The notes below the pieces were generated by a model that made no database searches, was not told where the DNA came from, and saw only the letters and a program-made list of their open reading frames with translations. Below, piece by piece: positions 41,564 through 50,300 of a DNA stretch of 64,000 nucleotides. A program made the position numbers and the translations under genes. Positions within the stretch are counted from its first letter, which is position 1. The number at the start of each line of letters is the position of its first letter. The DNA is taken from contig JALJCQ010000041.1 of NCBI GenBank assembly GCA_023091665.1, positions 153,864-217,863 of the forward strand. Reading direction: 5' to 3'. The stretch comes from Pythium myriotylum (lineage: Eukaryota > Oomycota > Peronosporomycetes > Pythiales > Pythiaceae).

Positions 41564-43085
41564 CTGGGTGGTCTTTGTTGAGATTCGAGGCCGAGTCTCC
41601 TTCCTTTCGTCCTTCTGGATTTGCGGCGTCCGGCATCGACCCCTGAAAACGCATATAGCACCTGGTTGTGACACACCAGCACGTGGATAGGACGATTCTC
41701 ACTCCGAGGTTGATCATGATTCGGCAACCACGATGTGCTGTAGACGCGGGGGACGAAGTGATGGTCCTGTCCGCAAGGCCAGCCTATGTCGAGAATACTT
41801 GGGTTCCTCGTACTATCATACAAAGTGGGGTTCCGACGAGGTCCGTCGCTTCAAGTTGGTGCTTGGAGCTCCGTCACTCCTTCGCATCCGCATTGTGCGA
41901 TTTGCCTCGATCCCACCACTCCACACCTCCACACCTCCACACCCCCTCACCGACCACGTCCACCATGGCCACCATCCCCAAGGACCACAACATGACCTAC
42001 CGCTTCCTCGGCGACTCGGGACTCCTCGTCTCCACCTTGTCGCTCGGCAACTGGATGATCTACTACCCGGACTCGGCCAAGGACGACTGGTACGACGTCA
42101 TGAAGACCGCGTACGGTCTCGGCATCAACTTCTTCGACTCGGCCGAGATCTACAACGACGGCCGCGGCGACGAGTTCATGGGCCACGCCATCCAGCGCGG
42201 CATCAAGGAAGGCGTCTGGACGCGCGAGGACCTCGTGCTCACGGCCAAGTTCTCGCTCGGTCGCCAGAGTCCGTATGGCTCGGGACCGAACGGCATCGGC
42301 AACTCGCGCAAGCACCTCGTTGAAGGCATGAAGCGAACGCTCAAGGACATGCAGGTCGAGTACGTCGACGTCATCTTGAGCCACCGATCGGACAAGTTCA
42401 CTCCCATCGAAGAAGTCGTGCGCGCCATGAACTTCATCATCGACCAAGGATGGGCCTTCTACTGGGGCACCAGCGAGTGGGCGTCCCACGAGATCAAAGA
42501 GGCGTGCGACATCGCCGACCGTCTCGGCCTGATCCGTCCCATCACCGAGCAGCCGCAGTACAACATGTTCGAGCGCAACAAGCTGGAGCACGAGCTGGTG
42601 GATCTGTTCACCAAGTACAAGCTGGGCACGACCGTGTGGTCTCCGTTGGCGGGCGGTGTGCTCACGGGCAAGTACAACAAGGAGATCCCGAGCGACTCGC
42701 GTATGTCGACGGCGCCGGTGCTGCGCCAGTTCACGGGCGAGTTCGACGGCAAGGTCGTGAAGGCACGCGAGCTGCAGAAGATCGCCGACCGCCTCGGATG
42801 CACGCTGGCGCAGCTGGCGACGGCCTGGGCCGCCTCCAACCCGAACGTGTCCACGGTCATGTTGGGTGCTCGCACGCCCGAGCAGCTCAAGGAGACGGTC
42901 AAGGCGATCGCGTTTGTGGACAAGATCACGGCCGAGGTCAAGGCCGAGGTGGACGCGATCATCCAGTTTGTTCCTCAGCGCACGCCGGAGGACTTTTGGT
43001 ACGCGACTCGCGAGCGCTATGTGAAGGGCGACCACTCGGTGCCGGCGTGGGGCAACCCGATGGGCAAGCCGGCGTCGGCGACCGA
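41564..43085 (-). repeat. Right arm of the 1.5 kb inverted duplication
   Basis: Reverse complement of 35845-37366 with few differences, for example a short deletion in the segment near 41625. Confidence 0.85.
41888..41905 (+). promoter_or_regulatory. Oomycete Inr-FPR core promoter
   Basis: CCGCATTGTGCGATTTGC, about 60-75 bases before the ATG at 41965. Confidence 0.6.
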
Positions 43086-43089
43086 GTGA
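41965..43089 (+). CDS. Kv-beta-like aldo/keto reductase, 374 aa (copy 3 of 3)
   Basis: An intact copy, head-to-head with 39932-41056 and in inverted orientation to 35835-36959. All catalytic residues are kept. It is the rightmost reductase of the array. Beyond it the chromosome holds M96-like, zinc-finger and kinase genes only. Confidence 0.92.
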   Translation: MATIPKDHNMTYRFLGDSGLLVSTLSLGNWMIYYPDSAKDDWYDVMKTAYGLGINFFDSAEIYNDGRGDEFMGHAIQRGIKEGVWTREDLVLTAKFSLGRQSPYGSGPNGIGNSRKHLVEGMKRTLKDMQVEYVDVILSHRSDKFTPIEEVVRAMNFIIDQGWAFYWGTSEWASHEIKEACDIADRLGLIRPITEQPQYNMFERNKLEHELVDLFTKYKLGTTVWSPLAGGVLTGKYNKEIPSDSRMSTAPVLRQFTGEFDGKVVKARELQKIADRLGCTLAQLATAWAASNPNVSTVMLGARTPEQLKETVKAIAFVDKITAEVKAEVDAIIQFVPQRTPEDFWYATRERYVKGDHSVPAWGNPMGKPASATE

Positions 43090-43479
43090 GCTTAGATTGT
43101 GAATCGAACCGCAGTCGCGAATGGAATGTGGGGTGCTGATTAGCCGGCGAAACCTCTAGGTTTGGGATCACTGCTCTCACTGTCATGTTGCCGTCCTCTC
43201 GTTCACCCCATGCATGAAGCACCAGTAGGTCGGTGGAGTACACATTGTAATACATACGAGCAAACACTGATCTGTACACCAATCTGACTCTGCGCAGGAG
43301 CCAGATATTCCTTTCAGTGGTGCATCGGCTGAAGATTCCCAGGCCGCCATCATCCTTCCTTCTGATCCGCTGCCATTAGGTTTGACGGGTCCGCCGTGAC
43401 ACACTCGGTTTTGGCCAATCCCATAGATGGAGATCTTGGCAATTGCGGAGACCTTCCTCGTCAGACGAAGACCTGCTTC
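43090..43479. other. Intergenic, nothing recognised
   Basis: This is 390 bases between the last reductase and the next M96-like gene. Confidence 0.5.
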
Positions 43480-44767
43480 ATGGCGCTGCTGCTCTCGGAC
43501 GACGAGCGATCGACGCTGCAGGCGGCGCTGGCGTTCGTAGACGCGCACTTTGACGCGCGGACGCCGTCGCGAGAGACCGCCCAGCGTCGTCAGAAGAAGA
43601 GCGAAGCGGCCGAGCAGGCGAGACGCAAACGCCGAAACGAGCTGCTGCAGCTGCGAGAGGAGCACCAAGAGCTCCAGGCCAAGCTGGATGCGTTATGCAC
43701 AAGAGGCGCCGCGAAGGAGATGGGCGAGTCTGCGAGTGAAGGATCTGAGTGGGAGGAGACGCGGCTGCGCGAGGCGCTGGCGCTGAACAAACGCCTGCGC
43801 ACGGCCGTTGACCACTACGGGGGCGTCGTCGCGCAGGTCACGCAGCTGCTCTCGCAGCGACGAGATCTCAAGGTGCGTTGGTGTTTGTCTAGGTGCCAGG
43901 TAGTAGTGGCTTATCCATGGTGGTGGTGGTCTAGTGCGTTCAGGAAATGGTGCTGGAGGCTGGTTTGAGCCTGGATGCCTGTCGAGACCTGCCACTGAGG
44001 AAGGAGCGACACGACATCTACAGTGTGCTCAAGGGCCGACTGAAGGCCTGCATCGTCGACGCGACTGCCGCGGCGGTGGCTGTCTGCAAAGCGACGGCGC
44101 TGTCGGACGCTCGGACGCGCGTGTATCCGCATCCAGTCCACGGCTCGGTGGTCGAGGCGACTTCTTTCCTGTCGTTGCCGTGCTCGAAGGAACAAGCGTG
44201 GGCGTTTGAGGTCGACATGCTCCATGGATCGCTACTTACGACGCACAGACGCGAGTACAACTACATGTACCAGGTACGACGCATTCGGAAATTGGCCTTT
44301 TTCAGATTGTTGCTGAGGAGGTTCGGTGGATGTAGAGCCACTTCAGTGCGGCGCAGAACGCCTTCGAGAAGGAGTACTCACTAGCGTTTACGGATACCCA
44401 GCGAAGTGAACGAGTCCCAGTTGATGGACTCAGTCTGCTTGGCTTCGCAGAAACGCCTCAGGGAATGATCTACGCGTGGTCGTCCGTCGTCTCGATCCCG
44501 GGGGAGGACATTCGTATCCACACATGTGGCTGGTCGTCGATTATGGCAGCAGTATCAGGTGATATGTGCGTTTTTCGCGACCATTTCGAGCTTTTCTGCG
44601 ACAAGGCCACATCCTTCAGCTCCCACGAGGCGAAGAACTATAAGAGCAAGTTCCTGGTGGAGTCGCTCGTGGAGAAGGCGCGGAGGGATCGTTTGCACGC
44701 GGAAGAAGCCTTGGTTCGGCGCTTTGGCTCGGACGCGTCCTGCGTCTCGTCACTAATCTTCCAGTAG
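43480..44767 (+). CDS. M96-like bZIP-type protein, 384 aa, three exons
   Basis: The exons are 43480-43872, 43944-44273 and 44336-44767, all phase 0. It has MALLLSDDERSTLQAALAFV, a basic region QRRQKKSEAAEQARRKRR, a coiled coil, TRVYPHPVHGSVVEATS, GMIYAWSSVVSIPGEDIRIH and the end CVSSLIFQ. It is the same length as the gene at 33562 and clearly its close paralogue. The open frame extends 28 codons upstream of the ATG at 43480, but the conserved MxLLLSDDE start marks the N-terminus. Confidence 0.82.
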
Positions 44768-44979
44768 CCTAATCCTTGGTGGGCTTTCCGTACCAGTCCA
44801 GCTCCAATGCCCTCGAAACCCATTTTCGGTCGGTTTCTCCGCCACCAACTCCCGAGGATTCGTTTTCAAGAACGATCCTACTTGTGTTCACCTTATTTCC
44901 GACAACCCCGGCGCTCAGCACTTCAATTGCCATCGTGTTTCACCCAACGGAATCAGTTTATCATCATAAGCAAACGAAA

Positions 44980-45717
44980 CTAGGGCCCTATGTGGTGCCG
45001 ACGATCAAGATTGTACGGCGCAAGCAAGTCGAGTATCTCCCTGCAGGTTTGTGATGATAAATCGTGTGGAGCGGCCGTTATTTCAGCCAGCATTTTGCAT
45101 GGAAGGTCAATATCAATGGCGAGCTTCGAATCTTTTTGAGATATATGTCTATTCTTCGTACCAGCTTTGATGAAACGTTCGCTCCGCAGATCCGTCCCGT
45201 TCGCAACTCGGATGAGCAGATGACTCAGAGTCTGCACCAAGAACAAACTAGAAGCTTCTTCCACGTACAAATCAGCTGAAGAGAAGTCACTTAGCGAGTG
45301 TTGCGCGGGCTCAACCGCGATGTAGAAACAAGAAAGCACGCTTGTGTCCTCCCACTCGAAGACAGTTGCATCGAAACTGCTCGTGTGGCCAGCGAGGACA
45401 AGGGTATGAACAAATGCAACCACAGCTCCACCAGATTCCGAGCCCCGTGATTTTGCATCCGTAAGTTTGCAAGAGCACCCCGTGCAGTCACCAAGGTCTT
45501 CCACCACCACCAACGTCGATTGGTCCGATGGAATAAAAACCTTCAAACAGACAGTAAACAAAACACACCTCAACCTCCAAAACGAGCAATCGAATGGCAA
45601 ATGGGAAATTGGCGTGTTCATCCTGACCACCAATCGCTGCACTCGACGCACTCGTCCAATCCGACTCTCTTTAGTAGCAATCCAACTCTCTCTATAATAG
45701 CAATTCAACTGTCGCAA
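44980..45717 (-). CDS. Uncertain open frame, 245 aa
   Basis: An uninterrupted frame without recognisable domains. Its composition (many Ser, Leu, Val, Thr) and codon use are less GC3-biased than in the real genes nearby, so it may be chance. No core promoter motif was seen before its ATG at 45717. It is recorded because no other explanation for this 1.5 kb region was found; I do not recognise a function. Confidence 0.2.
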   Translation of the reverse strand: MRQLNCYYRESWIATKESRIGRVRRVQRLVVRMNTPISHLPFDCSFWRLRCVLFTVCLKVFIPSDQSTLVVVEDLGDCTGCSCKLTDAKSRGSESGGAVVAFVHTLVLAGHTSSFDATVFEWEDTSVLSCFYIAVEPAQHSLSDFSSADLYVEEASSLFLVQTLSHLLIRVANGTDLRSERFIKAGTKNRHISQKDSKLAIDIDLPCKMLAEITAAPHDLSSQTCREILDLLAPYNLDRRHHIGP

Positions 45718-45773
45718 AGTCGACGGTCCGAAGAGCGACGAGCTCTCTCTCTCTCTCCCTCTCTTTTAAGAGA

Positions 45774-45819
45774 GGTCAAAACCCCACCACGGTTTTTAAA
45801 CCGTGGTGCGGTTTTGACC
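45774..45819. repeat. 22-bp-arm hairpin with 2-base centre
   Basis: Bases 45774-45795 (GGTCAAAACCCCACCACGGTTT) pair with 45798-45819 with a single mismatch, around a TT centre. A (CT)n-rich stretch lies just left of it (45742-45767). It is intergenic. Confidence 0.85.
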
Positions 45820-46281
45820 GAGTGAGCTCATTTTGCGCGCTGAGATGCTCACACGTCGCAGATCCCAGACCCACGCAAACCACCAGTCGTCGTGCCTGCT
45901 GGCCACTGAGCTGGCCCGACCTGTGATAACTGATATCAACCGGGTCTCCACCACCAACAATACACAGCAATTCTATGGATTCACGACCTCTACAAATGCA
46001 TATCTCGGACGCGACCCCATCCCCTCCTGTGCCAGAGAAGTCGCAGCGGGCGTTACGCCCCTCATTCGACAACTCCTTCAGCCCCTAACCCCCTCATTCG
46101 GCAACTGCCCCCCTCCCCCAGAGGCGGAATGGCACTCGTGCCGCCGGTCGATCCGATCGACAGACCCACCTGCGCGTTCTCCTCGGCGGAGATCGTTCTC
46201 CGCTCTCCAGATCGTTCTCCGCTCCGCCCGGCGGAGATCGCTCTCCGCTCCGCTGTTCTCCGCTCCTCCTCCTCTTCGACC

Positions 46282-47185
46282 ATGCGCGACATCTCCTTCC
46301 GCGACGTCCTCCATGCGCTCGACCAGCGCCCGTCGCCTCCTCCGCCTCCGCCGCCGTCGCCGCCGCTCGCCATGGCGCTGCTCGCCTCGGCCTCGCTGCG
46401 CCACGTGCCCATCCGCCCCAAGACCGGCGACGCGCACTCGCCCCCGCCCGTCTCGGTCGCGCTCGCGCCCGCGCTCTGCCTCGAGCCCGTGACCAAGCGA
46501 GCGCCCGTGCGCCTCGCGCCGCGCCCCTCGCCGCTCGCGACCGCGCTGGCGCCCTCGACCGAGCACCAGCAGCCGCCAGCGGCAGCGGCCGTGGCGATGG
46601 CGGGAAAGACCAGCAAGCGCCGCAAGACGCGCGTCTGTCGCACGCCCGGATGCGAAAAGTACGTCGTGGACCACGGACTCTGCATCGCGCACGGGGTACG
46701 CACACGCTGCGGAGGGAAGAACCGAGGGACTTGGGAACTCATGTGTGTGTGGATGTGACTGGACAGGGCGGCAAGCGGTGCGCGGTCGAAGGCTGCAACT
46801 GCCGCGCGCAGAACCGCGGGCTCTGCTGGAAGCACGGCGGCTTCACGATCTGCACGGTCGCCGGCTGCTCCAAGCGCGCCAAGTCGCGCGGCATCTGCTG
46901 GTCCCACGGCGGCGGCACCAAGTGCAAGACCGACGGCTGCGACAAGATCGCCGTCTCCCACGGACGCTGCTGGGCCCACGGCGGCGGTACGTTGAGAGAG
47001 AGAGCATGGCTCGGTGGGAGAGACTAACGGGAGCGTGGGTGTTGCTAGGCAAGCGCTGTCTCGTCCAAGGCTGCAAGAAGCCGGCGTCCGAACGCATGAA
47101 CAACTGCTGCACCGACCACTTCACGCCGCCCGAGAACTTTGGCGCCGACGACCAAGTGCGAGGAACGAGGTGTGACGAATTGTAA
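46282..47185 (+). CDS. WRKY19-like zinc-finger repeat protein, 256 aa, three exons
   Basis: The exons are 46282-46695, 46767-46986 and 47049-47185, GT-AG; both junctions fall inside the HGGGKRC motif and restore it. After a Pro/Ala-rich N-terminus with MRDISFRDVLHALDQ and a basic GKTSKRRKTR stretch come five Cys/His units of the form C-x4-C-x7-G-x-C-x2-HGG: CRTPGCEKYVV, CAVEGCNCRAQ, CTVAGCSKRAK, CKTDGCDKIAV and CLVQGCKKPAS. Such units are typical of the WRKY19-like zinc-finger proteins abundant in oomycetes, probably nuclear and nucleic-acid binding. No WRKY domain proper is present. The ATG at 46282 was chosen; an in-frame ATG at 46129 would add 51 residues encoded by repetitive, UTR-like sequence. 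Confidence 0.78.
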
Positions 47186-47373
47186 TTTATTGATGAACGT
47201 TTGGAAAAACAACGCATCCTCCTCTACGCTCTCGCTGTTGACTCTGGACGGATGTCTCTGTGGAATCTAGCTAGCGCCACGCCATTTAGAGAGATGCGAG
47301 AGGTACGGTCGGTGGGGGCGCGTGTTGCATCGCCAAAGAGCTCAAGTATTAATAGGCCTCCGAACTTGTGAGC

Positions 47374-50300
47374 TCACGCTCCAGAGGCCGACGGCGAGTC
47401 AAGAGAAGTTGACGCGGTCGATGTAGACGCGGTCGACGCATTACTGTCGACGTCTCTGGCCTTCGGTTTCTCGTCGTGAGACCATGCGCTGTAGTACACG
47501 GTGGCACCAGACAGTCCATCCTCCTCGACTTCCGCCATCGAGGACTGCGCCTCGTAGATGTGACTCATCGCGCTCCAGCCATGTGAAGACTCATGGTCGC
47601 CTGCCTCCAGGGCGTGCGATTCGCGGCGGCTCGCATCGGAGATGAAAAGATCCGGCGACTCCGGAGCAATGTCCACTTCTCCAACTTCACGCATGGACGT
47701 GAGAATCGTGCTGAGGTCATTAGCTGGCGCCCCTTGCGAGTCGCGTCGACTCGCTTTGGAAACAAGCATGCTTTCTTCCTTCGTCGATTCCAATATCGTC
47801 TCGGGTTCACGCACGACTGACTCTGACTTGGACCCTAACAAGATCTCGTTGTGGTGGCGGTGAACTTCCTCGTCTGCGAACGTCGACAGTGTCGCGATCA
47901 CCTCATCCATGTCCACACGCTCAGCGGGATCAAACGCGCAGCATCTCGTGACCAGCGTCCAGTGGTCATCACGCTCGAAGCATCGTGGACGAACAAGAAA
48001 GTCCCCGGCGGCCACTGAAGCCGCAACAACACTTCTGTCTCTCGTCTCGGCGTACGGAACTCGCCCTGTCACAGCCTCGACGATGCTCATCCCGAATGAG
48101 AACACGTCCGACGCATACGACGGCATCCCGCCTGCAAGCACCTCTGGTGCCGCCCAACGCGCGTTCCCGAACGTCTGCGTCACGACAACATCATCGCTCT
48201 GCTCAGACGGAGAACTCAGTCCAAAGTCGGTGATCTTGGCAGTCTCGTCGCGTCCCACCAAGATGTTGTTGCACTTGAGGTCACGATGGATGATCCCGCG
48301 GACGTGCAAGTACCGCAACCCAAGAGCCGCCTCGTGCAGCTTCTGCCACATCACCGAGCGACCAAGCTTCTTATTTCTCGCGAGGTACGTGTCCAGTTGA
48401 CCGTGCTCGGCCCACTCGGCGACGAAGAACTTCTGGCCCACGTGGCACGCGCCAAAGAGCTTGACGACGTGCGGGTGGTCGAGCTTGAACCAGAGCTCGA
48501 CTTCGCGCACGAACACTTTCTGGTCAAACGCGATGCATTTCTTGACGACGACGTGCGAACCCATCCACTTGCCTCGATAGACTTCACCGAAGCCGCCTTT
48601 GGAGAAGGGTTTGCTGGTGGCGAGAGCGACTTCGTACCACGGGAAGAACCAGTCGGGTAGTGGTCCGCCGAGTATGTCAATGATCTTGATGGTAGCGTTC
48701 CTAGTGACTTCGTGGCTGATCGTTCCGTAATAGTTGCGGTGCTTGGTGATTTCAAAGAGCATGCAAGAGAGTTGCTCAGCTTGGGTCTCCACGTCTTGAC
48801 TTCGTGATACATTCTCCAGCTCTTCGCTGAAAAGCTGCTGTTCGGTTGCGAGCAACCTGCTCCACTCACCTCTCCACGCGCGAAACGTAGTTCGTAGAGT
48901 CGACTGCTGCTCATCCAAAAGGCGCTCAAGGTCGACGTGGAGTGACATCATCTTTTTGCCATGCTGTCGACTTGAAGAATGCCTTTGCGGTTCGTCAAGT
49001 AACCTTCGACCTTCAAGATGGAGGGCAAAACGGTCCACAAGCGCGAAGCAGCGGCGCAAAAAGGAGTGCGACAAATCAGGTTCGTCGTTCTGAGTAACAC
49101 TGACCACGATTCGTTTCAGTTCCGCGAGAAGGTTCGCTTGCATTCGGTCAGGGTGCAACTGATCAAGCGCGCATGCAGAGTCTAGGCGGGCTGAGATATC
49201 ATCAAGCGTGACGAGACTCTTTCCACTTGGGTTTGCAGTTTGCTTTTGGCTGTGCTCATCAACAAGCGTTTCCAGCTCTTCCACAAGAGTGCCTATCGAG
49301 ATTCGCTCATACGTACATCCGCATAGGCTCTTGACCAGCTCCCACGCTCTGTCACAGAACCCCTTGTGCCTTACAGGAAGCCGGTTGTTCCCCAATAGAT
49401 CGGACACATTGGCGCCAAGTGCAACCTCGGCAGCATACGGCACATCTCCACTCACAGCCTCAATGATGCACATTCCAAACGAGTGCATGTCAACTTCGGG
49501 GGTCATCACTTCCCCCTTTAAGCCTTCGCTGGGCAACCAACGGAGTCGAAGGTCGTCCTTGACATTAGTTCGAGTAAAAGGGTCCAACCCACAAATTTTG
49601 GGCATACCGTCGTTGCTGAATTTGATAATATCGCCGTGTAAGTGTCCGTGATAGACGCCCCGTTCGTGCAAGTACTGGAGTCCCAACGCCGCTTGATGAA
49701 GCGTACTCCACACTTTGTCCGGATGTTCCAGCAAGTAAGACCGAAGCGTCCCCTGCGCGTGTTCAACGACCAGTAGCGGAGGACCTCGGTGGCACGCACC
49801 GTAGAGTTTAAGGACGTGAGGGTGTCTGAGTGGCATCCACGTGTCCACTGCCTGAACGAATCCCATCTTCACACAGTACTTTTGCCTTGCTGGGGGGCAC
49901 TCGCAGATCGGATTGTGCAGGTCTGGTCTGACTAGTGTTACGTTGGACCCCATCCAAGTACCCTCTGAGATTACGGCGTGCGGGTGTGTGTATCGTTCCG
50001 CACCTGGGTACTCTTCAATCTCACTTGCGTCGACATACCACGGCGGATTTACTTTCAGATCCGAGTGTACGGCATCGAATCGGTCATAGAACTCGAGCAG
50101 GGCGTGGACTGGCCAGACACCGCAAGAATCCGTCGCGCTGAAAGCCCTGTTGCCTGGGGCGCTCTCGAGCAACTCGACCATCTCAAATCTACCCTCGAAA
50201 GCGGCACGTTGAAGCGCAGTCATTCCGTTGTTGTCCTCGATGTTAACGTCGATCCCTGATCGTACAAGGATGCGTACAGTGTCGATGTTGCCCCTTTCGA

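Larger units (their letters stand above)
41057..41964. other. Divergent intergenic region between two identical reductases
   Basis: About 0.9 kb between head-to-head copies. It includes the start of the right arm at 41564. No gene was seen. Confidence 0.5.
44768..46281. other. Intergenic with hairpin and GC-rich repeats before zinc-finger gene
   Basis: No confident gene. Just before 46282 there are several imperfect copies of a GATCGTTCTCCGCTC-type unit (about 46185-46262). Confidence 0.45.

Noticed and set aside
46062..46979. A 305-codon minus-strand frame over the zinc-finger gene
   Set aside because: It is antisense to a GC-rich gene whose five Cys/His units and two splice junctions are coherent on the plus strand.
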